Below, one piece after another: positions 31,266 to 40,960 of a stretch of DNA of 64,000 nucleotides. The stretch lies in contig OZ025796.1 in the NCBI GenBank assembly GCA_964019425.1, forward strand, positions 124,001 through 188,000, in the 5' to 3' direction. The position numbers and the translations under genes were made by a program. The DNA is from Flectonema sp. DT1601 (lineage: Eukaryota; Euglenozoa; Diplonemea; Diplonemida; Diplonemidae). The notes under the pieces were generated by a model. The model searched no databases. It was not told where the DNA came from and saw nothing but the letters and a program-made list of their open reading frames with translations. Every line of letters begins with the position of its first letter. Within the stretch, counting starts at the first letter, position 1.

Positions 31266-32870
31266 GTTAATTAATTGTAAGTAAATTAATCTCACAAAAG
31301 AAAATTAAATATACAAGTTGTTAGCAAGACCCCAGAGAAAGCTGCAGAGTCTTTTTTTTTTTTTTTTTTTCCTTTTTTTTTGTTGTTTTCTTTCATTTAA
31401 ATTTTTTTTTTTCTTCTAAGTTTTTTTTTTTTTTTTTTTTTTTTCCTTCTTCTTTTTTTTCAAAAAAAAAAAAAAAATCAGTCCCTCACTAACCCACACA
31501 GCTGTCGAATTCCCTTATTCTTAGAAGGCTTTTTTTGCACTCCTCTGTATACGAGACTCGTCTGTTTGATTCAGATAATAAAAAGGATATACGATATCTA
31601 TGTATAGCAACAGCGACGGATGCAGTGCCGTCAGTTCTATTCAGTAGGGATTTTTTTATTTTATTTTTATTTTTATTTTTATTTATTTTTTTTTGACACA
31701 CGAAACCTAACAAACGCGAGGACAGCTGCTTACCTTAAAGTAGGCAACAAAAAAAGAAAAAAGGAACGGGCGGGAGCTCATAAAAAACTATAAGCTACGC
31801 GTGCCTAGGTGGGGGTTACCCAAACATAAAAAACAGAAACAAAATAGTGACACAAAAGCAATAAGAGAGCAAAATTGTAATTATTTCAATAAATATCCTC
31901 TTTTTTATTTTTTTCTTTTTTCAGAATTCAGCTATCAAGAGTCGATGAACAGAATTTGAAAAGAAATTAATGTATGTATAACCCACTAACAATAATTTAA
32001 TTTAAAAAAAAAAAAAAAGGCGCGAACAAAATCAACATGAAGAAACTAATCGCAAACTGTCAGTTGTAGGGAGATCACGCAAAGAAGTGCCATCTGCATC
32101 AACTTGCCTCCCGTTAATAAAACAATTCACTGATTTTGAATTTCTTTTTTTTTTTTGATGAACGCACAAGAAAACAATAACAAACACACTCGCTGGATTC
32201 GCTATGCTTCTTCACATAGTCCTCCATATAACAACATCATTTCATCTCTTTTTGAGTGCAAAGTGAGTCGACATGGGTACTGCGGAAGAGAATATCAACG
32301 CTAACAAGAAAAGGCTCGCCGAACGAAGACATCGTCGGTTCTTTTTGTTGTTTAAAAAGATCATCAAACGCATTAGTGAAAAAATAACATTCATATTGGT
32401 GGTTTTTATCAAGTTTTTGCTTCTCGTTAAGACACAAAATACATTTAATTGTAGAAGAAAAATTCTTCTCTTTTTTTTTAAAAGCAAGATGGCAACGTAA
32501 CAAACAAAAAAAAAAACAAAAAAAAAGGGGGGATTACAGCCCAAAATACACCGAACCTGGGGCTCTGGCCTGACTGTGCTCCTGTGGCTCGGTTTTGGGG
32601 TAGAGACACTTGTGGAAAAAAAGAAAAAAAAAGGGGGGAAAAATGGATCTCTTTCCCCCTTTTTTCAAACAGCTAAAGGTGATCTAAAAACGCAGCTATA
32701 TAGCTGGCTGTGTCTTGGTTGTTGTTGTTGTTGTTTTTTTTTTTTTCACAGATAGTTGACAGTTTTCTTCTTACGTTGAATTATCGTATTGAAAACAGAC
32801 AGTAGCCTGCATTGTATCGACTGAACCAGCTAAGCTAAATATTATCAGACAGCAGCTGTCAGAAATTGTT
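31266..32870. other. Gene-free region with homopolymers and one strong hairpin
   Basis: No convincing gene is seen. It has T runs of 17-25 bases near 31351-31445 and AT-rich spacer. A hairpin at 32540-32599 is isolated and GC-richer: CCCAAAA pairs with TTTTGGG, and inside it CCGA.CC pairs with GG.TCGG. It may be a structured RNA. Confidence 0.45.
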
Positions 32871-33704
32871 CTAATCAGTGAAATTTATCTTAACAGCAAC
32901 CTTACAAGAATCCATACTCGAAGCAGATGCCTGCACAGCAGAAGAAAGTGAAGGTGTCCAACGATGGCGAATAGAAGCAGCTGATCTACCAGATTTCGTG
33001 TCCGTACGTAGAGACAATTCCGTGTCGTTAGAAACGTCAAAAGACGCACCAGCCACTATCGATGGTGATTCTGGAGCTTCCGTATTCCATCGAGGCATAG
33101 CAGTTCTTAATGCGAATGTTACCTTTTTAGAAGGACGAATTAAACCTTCGATAACAGCATTCTTCTCATCAACAGTCGCACCCATAAAGAAGTAATTCGA
33201 GTTGTAGGTCACCGCAGAGGCTACTTTAGGAGCTGATGTGCTATCAAGAACAGCAGATGCTCCAATTCGTATTGAGGAGGTTAATGAAGTGGTTCCATTG
33301 AAATGGAATATTGGAGATTCCTTTAATTGAGTTGAATGTATTAATTTAAAAGAACGGGCACCATAACTCGCCGACAGGGAGGGTTGTTCAGAAACCGCTC
33401 CACCCAACTCAAGTCCAGGGTATATACCGGTAAGCTTGGCGCTGGTTTCGAGTGCGATCTTTCCGTTATTCTTCTGTTGCAGTACAGGGTTGATCGTCAT
33501 ATTTAACCCTTCATATAAAACTGATCCCTTCGCTCCAATCATTCCGACCGTCTCTTTATCGTCAGAAGTATTTTCCATCACAACGTGGAGTCCATCACGT
33601 TTGATTTCACTGCGAACTTGCAATCTGTGATTTAAAACATCACTACCCAGCACATCTGACACTGGCTTCATAAGTTCTTTGTAGGGAGGTGGGATTGCAG
33701 CCAT
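32871..33704 (-). CDS. VDAC-type eukaryotic porin (porin 3 family)
   Basis: 277 residues, the usual size of a 19-strand mitochondrial outer-membrane porin. It begins MAAIPPPYKELMKPVSDVLGSD, resembling the N-terminal helix of VDAC. It continues as alternating amphipathic strands (GLELGGAVSEQPSLSASYGARSFKLIHST, VTYNSNYFFMGATVDEKNAVIEGLI) to a C-terminal strand CKVAVKINFTD. It would pass metabolites and nucleotides across the outer membrane. Identity to animal or fungal VDAC looks low, as in other protists. A Tom40 is possible but less likely because the length and N-terminus fit VDAC better. Confidence 0.75.
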   Translation of the reverse strand: MAAIPPPYKELMKPVSDVLGSDVLNHRLQVRSEIKRDGLHVVMENTSDDKETVGMIGAKGSVLYEGLNMTINPVLQQKNNGKIALETSAKLTGIYPGLELGGAVSEQPSLSASYGARSFKLIHSTQLKESPIFHFNGTTSLTSSIRIGASAVLDSTSAPKVASAVTYNSNYFFMGATVDEKNAVIEGLIRPSKKVTFALRTAMPRWNTEAPESPSIVAGASFDVSNDTELSLRTDTKSGRSAASIRHRWTPSLSSAVQASASSMDSCKVAVKINFTD

Positions 33705-33747
33705 TTTATTATTTTTCTTCCTCCCCTTTTTATTTTGTTGTTATTTA

Positions 33748-33777
33748 CTGTTTTGTGAATAGAGTGAAATAGTTTTC

Positions 33778-33805
<28 letters not shown>
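33748..33805 (-). promoter_or_regulatory. Candidate trans-splice acceptor with T28 tract upstream of VDAC
   Basis: On the minus strand a run of about 28 T (33805-33778) is followed, with no intervening AG, by ACAAAACAG ending at 33748. A roughly 43-base leader to the ATG follows. Long pyrimidine tract, first AG and short leader is the textbook layout of a spliced-leader acceptor. Confidence 0.55.
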
Positions 33806-33808
<3 letters not shown>

Positions 33809-34211
33809 GTTCTAGCACCACTCATTGGTATGTCCTTTTCCTGGATAAATAAGTAATTAATACGTTTCTGCTTATGAATGGGAAGTTCTTTAAAAATGAC
33901 AACACAACGGTCATAGATTCTCAGGTAGCTTCACACAATATTTGCCAAAAGAGAGAAATAATTTTCGTTGAAGTAGTAATAAGTAGTTTTTCTTTTTAAT
34001 TTTTTTTTTTTTCATAGAGAGGTAACTGTGCGATACAATAGAACAAATACTCTACCGTGAAAAAAAAAAACGCAACAGTTTTTTTTTTTTTTTTTTTTTC
34101 GGTGTAAGAGAGAAGGAAATACTTTGTCTGACTGACAACTAAATGAGATCTCAATGATCACTAAACTAAAAATAAATTTTATGAAAAAATTATCAGACCT
34201 CGAATAAGAGA
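33806..34211. other. Intergenic spacer
   Basis: No coding region is seen; T/A runs lie near 34000-34012 and 34078-34100, between VDAC and the pseudokinase-like gene. Confidence 0.5.
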
Positions 34212-35108
34212 CTAATAATTTCTAATCATGTCAATAGCAAACGGGTCGATGTGTACGTCAGACTCCACAGATATCATTGAACTATTGTCACCGTAAATAC
34301 TAATGGATCCTCCACTATTTAGAGAGGTGAGTAGTGATGTCAGACTTTGACCAAAAGACAATTCTCGATTTTGAATGTTCGGTGAACTTCCATCAGCGGT
34401 CGATGTGAAATCGAATTCTTTAAGACACTTTGAAATCCTCTGAAATATCGCTTGTTTTTTTTTCAAAGTCGCCTCTCGTTTGTCAAGAATCTTCGCTCGC
34501 ACATCGTGCTTGTGGAACGAACTGGAAAAAGCGATCCTCGTTGCTATTTGAGGAAGTCGGAGAATATCACGAGCAGTGCTCCCAATCGAAATGTCACTGA
34601 ATATGTTTGTAACGCAGTTCAAAGGAAATAACTTATCGATTGCAACACAAAGATCACTAATAGAAGTTAATGGAAATGTCTCATCACAGACATACCATGA
34701 GATCAGCAGAGCCTCTGCTTGGCTGTTGAACGAGATAGTTAGCTTACCTCGATGAGGTTGGCAGCAATCTTCAAGGTGACTCAAGGCTCGCAATGTTTCA
34801 ATTGTGACTTTCCAAACTAATTCTTCACAATCAATTATCTTATGGTCAGTTTTCATCGATTGTAAATCATATGAGGGCTCACAAACAACATAAACTTTAT
34901 CACCGATTTGCTTACATTCAACAACTTGTTCCAAATGTCTGTAAGACGGTTCTTTTATTGCTATTTTTATTGTTTCAGAGTCTCCTTTTAAAACTTTTCC
35001 ATAAAACCATTTCGTGTTGTCCTCAATGTCTCGAAGGCGATAATTACTACCACCGCTGCAATACTCAACGAAATACCCTAATGTTGGAAACTGTTTGCGA
35101 GCCTGCAT
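34212..35108 (-). CDS. Probable short pseudokinase-like protein
   Basis: 298 residues in one exon. The pattern follows a protein kinase fold loosely: a beta3-like TIKIAIKEPS, a beta4-beta5/hinge-like KQIGDKVYVVCEP, an alphaE-like VTIETLRALSHLEDCCQ, and a catalytic-loop-like HRGKLTISFN where HRDLKxxN would be expected. The glycine loop and DFG are not recognisable. A C-lobe-like STARDILRLPQIATR precedes a basic helix and a serine-rich tail. If the fold is right it cannot phosphorylate. The ATG is preceded by TTTTACTTATTTTCTTCAG and a short leader. Otherwise the protein is unknown. Confidence 0.45.
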   Translation of the reverse strand: MQARKQFPTLGYFVEYCSGGSNYRLRDIEDNTKWFYGKVLKGDSETIKIAIKEPSYRHLEQVVECKQIGDKVYVVCEPSYDLQSMKTDHKIIDCEELVWKVTIETLRALSHLEDCCQPHRGKLTISFNSQAEALLISWYVCDETFPLTSISDLCVAIDKLFPLNCVTNIFSDISIGSTARDILRLPQIATRIAFSSSFHKHDVRAKILDKREATLKKKQAIFQRISKCLKEFDFTSTADGSSPNIQNRELSFGQSLTSLLTSLNSGGSISIYGDNSSMISVESDVHIDPFAIDMIRNY

Positions 35109-35131
35109 GTCAACGATATTATAATAATATG

Positions 35132-35155
35132 CTGAAGAAAATAAGTAAAAAAAAA
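35132..35155 (-). promoter_or_regulatory. Candidate trans-splice acceptor for the pseudokinase-like gene
   Basis: The minus strand reads nine T, ACTTATTTTCTTCAG, a 23-base leader, then ATG. This is a pyrimidine tract with the first AG close to the start and no upstream exon. Confidence 0.5.
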
Positions 35156-35613
35156 TCGAAAATACTATTTACGGCCACGGTACACTACTGTCGCAAGCTG
35201 ATAGGGCTGTTTGTCACTCTTGTAAAGAATAATAATGCCTAAATATATTTGTAAAAATAAATTACATTTGCAAACTTCGACATAACAAAATGTCGTTAAG
35301 CAATTAAGAACATAAAGGAACTGAAGAGAGACTACTTTTTCAACTACCTTGTAGGGAGAAAAAAAAAAAAAAAAAAAAGAAAAAAAAATATTGCTGGGAA
35401 TCGCATTATTTAAAATAGCGTTTCTTCTTTTTTTTTAATTTTTTTTTCATTGTCGTTTCTGGTCGTAGCGATTCTCATATTGAGACATAAATATTGAATG
35501 AATCAGGTGGTTGTTTAATTAGAAATCTTCTCACGTTAGAGAGAGTTCAGTAGTTCTGTATACTAATCAGGTGAATGAGCGAATAAACTACAAGGCAAGA
35601 AGATCAACATGAC
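35156..35613. other. Intergenic spacer
   Basis: No coding region is seen. A runs lie near 35360-35390 and T runs near 35427-35448, between the Q-rich and pseudokinase-like genes. Confidence 0.5.
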
Positions 35614-36094
35614 TTAGTACCCCGGACCCGGTGGTGCTGAAGGCGACGGGTATGGGTTTTGAGGACCACAAGACTGACATGTGAGTGCAGTAATTGTATT
35701 TTGAAAATGACAGGACTGGCAAACCCAAACCTGAGGCTGACCTTGATCAGATGGTGGAGCTTGTTGCTGTGGCTGTTGCTGTTGTTGCGGCTGCTGTCCA
35801 GATCCCATTCCCTTCTTTATTCCTTTTACGAACCCAGTGAGAGCCGTACCCCCGACTTTAGCCATTTTCCCAACCTGGGCACCGATATTTTCAGATTGAC
35901 TACTCTGACCTGGTTGTGCCTGCTGTTGTTGATACTCCTGTGGCTGAGGTGGTTGCTGTGGTTGTTGTTGCTGTTGTTGTTGCTGCTGCTGCTGACCACT
36001 TGCATAACCACTTTTTAGAGCCCCAAGAAATCCACCCGATTTCTGTTGTTGTGGCTGCTGTGGTTGTTGTTGTGGTTGTTGCTGTGGCTGCTGC

Positions 36095-36138
<44 letters not shown>

Positions 36139-36578
36139 TTGCTGTTTCTGCTGTTTCTGCTGCTGATAACCACTCTTTAGTCCCCCTAAGAAGCCCCCCG
36201 AAGCTGGCTGCTGCTGAACAGGTTGCTGCTGTTGCACCTGCTGCGGGTACTGATACTGCTGTGGAGGTGCTGTAGTGTACACAGTAGTAGTAGTAGTTCC
36301 TCTGTTTGGGTTTTATTTATGATTTCATGATCACCAAAAAGTATATAATATTACAATACTCCATCAGAGTGTGAATGAGAATGAATTCGTACTAAGGAAA
36401 ACACACACCGCGGAGCTACAGCTGCTTGTGCTACTCTCATAGCTCTCGTTGGATCGTTTCTTACAGCGTTAACAGCCCCTCTTGCTGCCATACTAATCGC
36501 CTGATTAGCTCCTTGCGATACCGCACGTTGTACTGGATTCACAGTACGTGAGGTGTAAACAACTTGTTGGGGTTGCAT
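35614..36578 (-). CDS. Glutamine-rich protein with C-terminal RanBP2-type zinc finger, two exons
   Basis: Exons are 36578-36409 and 36301-35614, with a 107-bp intron (GTGTGT...AACAG), giving about 285 residues. The N-terminus is alanine-rich and helical. It is followed by long polyglutamine-rich stretches broken by two near-identical units (GGFLGGLKSGYQQQ and GGFLGALKSGYASG). A basic segment (FVKGIKKGMGSG) comes next, then a C-terminal zinc finger with W-x-C-x2-C...N...C-x2-C spacing (VWVCQSCHFQNTITALTCQSCG). RanBP2-type fingers bind ubiquitin or single-stranded RNA. Polyglutamine of this kind often drives condensate formation. The role is not known. The CAG/CTG tract at about 36050-36160 may vary in length between strains. 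Confidence 0.7.
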
Positions 36579-37243
36579 TGTTGGTTTATCTTCTTTGTCT
36601 GTGATATATAAGAAAATAAATGATAAATAATTTTAACACCTAATCATCTTCTACATAACTACCTGTTGAAATAATAAAAGTAACAATGAGTTTCAGACTA
36701 TAACATCTACCTAGCCGGAAGGGCTACCTGCGGTGCTTCAACCGATAAACATAAGGGACGTGGAGCGAGTGTTGGATTACTTCACGAAAAAGAAGTAAAG
36801 GAAAATAATAAAAAAAGGAAAGGAAAATAAAAAGAAAAAATAAAAAAGAAAATAAATAAGTAACTGAAGATAACCTTGGTAGGTATTAAAAAGAAATCGC
36901 GCGTACGGTTCAGGTGAACGAGCAGCATGGTGACGATGTTTTTTGTTGTTGTATAATTAGTTGATTAAAGCATTATCTTGTTTAATTAAATGAACATGGA
37001 AATCGCAGTGAGTGCAGGAGGTGACCTTTCCCGTGGGATCAGAGACTTTCACAAGATGTTCACGTGCACGTACATAAAAGAAAAAAATTGATCACTCAAA
37101 AGACTAGAGTCGATTGGCTCGACTCATTTATTGCAGGAAGACTTGACCCCCCCCCTGCAGTAAAAGTTTGCACTTCTGAGCGAACAGCAAGTCGATTTCT
37201 AGGCCTCAGGTCCTGGTTAATTGTTCGTAACTTGGAAGAGCAA

Positions 37244-37312
37244 AAAAAAAAACCATTCAGAAAGCCTTATGTATATATATTGTTGATCGCAGACAGTATT
37301 ACTGGCTCACAG
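37244..37312. repeat. Dispersed repeat B, copy 2
   Basis: Matches copy 1 at 5905-5965 in AACC.TTCAGAA, TGTTGATCGCAGA and the trailing CACAGG, with a longer AT spacer. Confidence 0.5.
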
Positions 37313-38819
37313 GGAAAATAGATAACATTTTTGACGCAATAAATAAACGGGCTCCTAATCTGAGAAGCTTTTTCTCTGACTTCGTCAGTGTAACAAAAAA
37401 AAAAAAAAAAGACGGGGATGTATGGGAAAACAAGTTTTTTTTTTTTTTTTTTTCCATTCCTCCCATTTTTTTTTTTAATTTTTTCAATTAATTTCCCAGA
37501 AGTGACAACATGTAGTGAAAATATACCTTGTGACTAGTGTCTGCTACATGCTACATGTTTCCTTTTTTTTTTATTTACACCCTTTTATTTATTTTCCCGT
37601 TCCATTAGGGTATGGCAACATAATACGGACCTAAACAAAATCATCCAGCTGGAGAGCGGATACGATCTTTTACAATGTTATTTTATTTATTTTTTTCGTT
37701 CCAAAAACAGAAGACAGACGTCATTGTACAACTAAGCAGTTGGATTCGCTTGTTGTTGTTATTGTTATTGTTGTTTTGTTTTGAATAAATCAATCAAGGT
37801 AGAATCATGGTAAATATTACTTACTACACAACATCAGAACGACAACCATCGAATTCAGATTTCGAAATTGGTTTTTTTTTACATCTGAACGCTGTACAAC
37901 GCAATAAATCTCAATACCGATTCTGATTACCTGAAATGTAATATTCCATTGAGATACGTGGGGATTTTAAAAAAAAAAAAAAAAGAAAAAAAAAAAAAAA
38001 AATTTCAAACCTTGAAAAACAATAATATAATAATTCAGCAAAGCCTTAATCGACTTCGTATTTGTAGAATTAAAAAAAAAAAAAAGAAAGAAACTATTCT
38101 TGTAGACGAACCTACAGTAGAAAGGAGGAGGCAAGCTGAAAATCACTAATTCCACAAGCTCATCGAGTGACTCGATAAGTGTTATTTAGAATGTCTGTGA
38201 AGCATCTTCGTATCGTCAGAGGTCAGAGGCAAGCCAAAAAAATAAAATAAACTAAAAAAGAAATGAGGAACTTATTGTACATAACAGAATAATTCACTTG
38301 TGAGATTTGTTAGTAAATATTGTATACTTTTTCGAGTGAGAGACTCGAATTTCGGATCGTAAAAATAACAAAAAAAAAAAAAAAAAAAAAGGAAGCAAGC
38401 AGGAATCGAACTAAAAGCTAAATTTGCAAACTTTTTTTTTTTTTTTTTTTTTTTTTTGCAACACTGAAAAAAATAAAAAAGACGTCCGGGAGGAATAATG
38501 AAAATAAATTATTTCATTCGCAATGAAAAATCAAACGAAACCCAAAGTAAGACTTCTGAATGGCATTGCTATGAAACAAGCCAACTATGAAGTGAACTCA
38601 CAACTACAAGGAGAATATCTCGGTACGTTGCTTATACCAACATGCTCTCATTGTCCTGACCTAGTAAAAATCCCCGTGTTGAGTCAAATTAAGCCGCATA
38701 TTCCACGCCTGGTGGTGTGCATTCCGTCAACTCTTTTCAAGTTGAAAAAAAAAGAGGAAAATACTAAAACTGTTTGTGATGGGTTAAATATGTTTTCGAC
38801 AGCTAATAACATCTATTTA

Positions 38820-38856
38820 GAAAAAGCCTTTAATATTTTGTTGATCACAGATAGAT
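38820..38856. repeat. Dispersed repeat B, partial copy 3
   Basis: Shares GAAAAAGCCTTTAAT and TTGTTGATCACAGATAG with copies 1 and 2; the left part has diverged. Confidence 0.35.
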
Positions 38857-39186
38857 AGTAGACCTTTTTTTTTTTATGTCAGTGCAAAAAAAAAAAAAAA
38901 AAGAAAGAAAGAAAAGGAGAAATATACCGGTTTGACAATGACCAAGTTAATTCAATTACTTGAGGAGTTCTTTTTGTTTTTTTTGTTTTTTTGAAAAAAA
39001 AAATTTGGTTAAATTGGGGTAATGTTTTCTTCATAAAACAAAGGAAAAGGAAAAGGGAAAAAAAATTAAAAAAAAGAGTAATTCCGTTCTCCAATAAAGG
39101 GGCGTTAATCAACGTTTCTTTTGTACAATAAAAAAAATGCTCCCCTGAAAAACGAATTAAAAAAAATGGGGAAAAAAATGTTTTAA

Positions 39187-39612
39187 TTAGTTAGCAAAAT
39201 ACAGAACTGATGACTACGAGGGGTCTGGGTAGCCCGCATCAGTAAGGATCCAATCGCGAAGATTGTAGTTTTATAGCTTCGGCTGGAAGTGATAGACTCC
39301 CAGCTCCCACCTTGCCCAGAGGCTAACAGGTTGAAAACAACTACAGAAAATAAAAGAGAAGTAATCTGGGAGGGGGAAGGTAAAAATAAATAAAAAAATC
39401 TTTTTTATTCCATAATACAGCATCTTTCTCTATAATACGGCCACATGTGCCATATGCCCAGCATTACAAAAATTGGGCAGCACACAGCCATATCACTCAG
39501 CAAGAAATGAAAACAAAACGATCAGGTAAGATGACAGTCTGTTTATGGAGTTTTTTAGTTAGTTGAAGTAAGAGGGAGTAATTTGATACTGCATTCTTAA
39601 GCTCAAAGGACG
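39187..39612. repeat. Structured dispersed repeat A, copy 1 (interrupted)
   Basis: Closely matches 47418-47625. It starts GTTAGCAAAATAC (39190) and contains CTGATGACTACGAGGGG and TCTGGGTAGCCCGCATCAG. An inverted pair GGCTGGAAGT/ACTCCCAGCT (39281-39305), a GCTAAC (39322-39327) able to pair with the initial GTTAGC, and a small hairpin GTTG-AAAA-CAAC (39330-39341) follow. The match breaks at about 39366 and resumes at about 39578 (AGTAATTTGATACTG), indicating an insertion of about 210 bp flanked by AGTAAT. Confidence 0.75.
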
Positions 39613-40477
39613 GGGGAAAAGGGGTAAATAAAAAAATAAAAACGGAAATGGGAAGATCTCTGCACCCAGGAATGCCAGTCAAAAAAAAAAAATGAAAACC
39701 TTTTGTTGCTGACGACATATTTAAGCGGGGCTCTTTTATTCTATTCTTTTTTTTTTTTTGTTCTTTTTTTATTCTCACTTTTTTTTTTTTTATCTTGAGA
39801 AATCATTTTAAACCGTGTATGGTAAGCGCGCATTCAGGGGAGAAGGAAAAAAAAAAAAAAAAAAAAAAAAAAATAGAAGGATGAGGATCCGCTCCTTAAT
39901 TCTATAGTAAAAGGGCGTCGATTTTTTTCGTTAGGTTTTTTTTTTTTGAATTTAAACTTAAATTAAAGTATATTAGTTATAATAATAATAAAAAAACGAC
40001 AAAAGTTCGATTACCAATTCGTTGTGTACCTTTCTTTACTTCCTCTGTTTTGTTTCCCCCTTTTGGTTATCTTACAGAAAACCTTTCCTCTTTTTTTTTT
40101 TCCATTCTTGACTAGTAGCTGTCCCTATTGCTGTATTGCACAGTAATTAGATAATTGTCAAAGAATGTAAATCACAAAGTGAGAAGGAGGGCTCCGATTC
40201 CGACTTAACGTTGAATAGAAGTTGTTTGAAATAGGGAGGATTTGATTGCTCCACATGAAGCATGTCGTTTCTACATCTGAGCCCAGAGACCTGGCCAACA
40301 GATACTAAAACTGTTACCTCCGTTATCAGAAAATCATCCATCGCGTAAAACACGAACAGTTATTTTTTCCAATCTCATTTTTTTTTCGGGAACTATGTGT
40401 CACCCAAAAAAAATTACTGAACGTTGATTGCTTTTGCTTTCTTAAGCATTTCTCCATTAATACTTTTTGAAAGGGGG

Positions 40478-40509
<32 letters not shown>

Positions 40510-40929
40510 AGAAAGTTTTTTTTTTGGTTGAAAGCTGCTTCATACCTACTGAGGAGCCCACAGGGCTCACCCAAAACTACTTACGTGCGATCTGCTATTA
40601 GCAGGATCATAAAAAAATAAAGACAAGTCGAAACTTGACTATTGTTGTATTTTCTAAAAGAAAGAACGGGGGAAAGCTCACGGAATGCGAGGTGGTTAAG
40701 TAAATTATTTTCTTTCTTGTTTTTTTATAATATCCGTCTACTAAGGGGACTACCTGTCTTATTTGTTATTACAACAATCGACTTCATTGTTGCCTTTCGG
40801 AAATATGATATTAACATGGCTAGCGTTGTCAATATCAAGGAGGGAAAAGAAGAAGAAAACAAAGAAAATCAAATCAAATCAAAAGATCCTTAAACATCAC
40901 TGTACTAGCGAGTAGTTTCGGGTGGGAAG

Positions 40930-40960
<31 letters not shown>

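Noticed and set aside
35916-36275. Plus-strand Val/Ala-rich frame
   Set aside because: It is a frame-shifted antisense reading of the CAG/CTG tract of the Q-rich gene.
38400-38425. TTCGATTCC-like string on the minus strand as a tRNA T-loop
   Set aside because: The flanking bases do not form a T stem or acceptor stem, and no A box lies upstream.
38523-38858. Plus-strand 111-codon frame
   Set aside because: It opposes the direction of all genes, has no domain, includes a poly(A) run and ends inside repeat B.
39187-39210. CTGATGA in repeat A as a hammerhead ribozyme core or snoRNA box C
   Set aside because: No matching GAAA core with stem II, and no properly placed box D with a terminal stem, was found.
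39190-39230. ATCAGTT-TGTATTTTG on the minus strand of repeat A as a spliced-leader exon
   Set aside because: It resembles the end of euglenozoan leaders only loosely. It is followed by CTAAC rather than a GT donor, and no Sm-like site was found.
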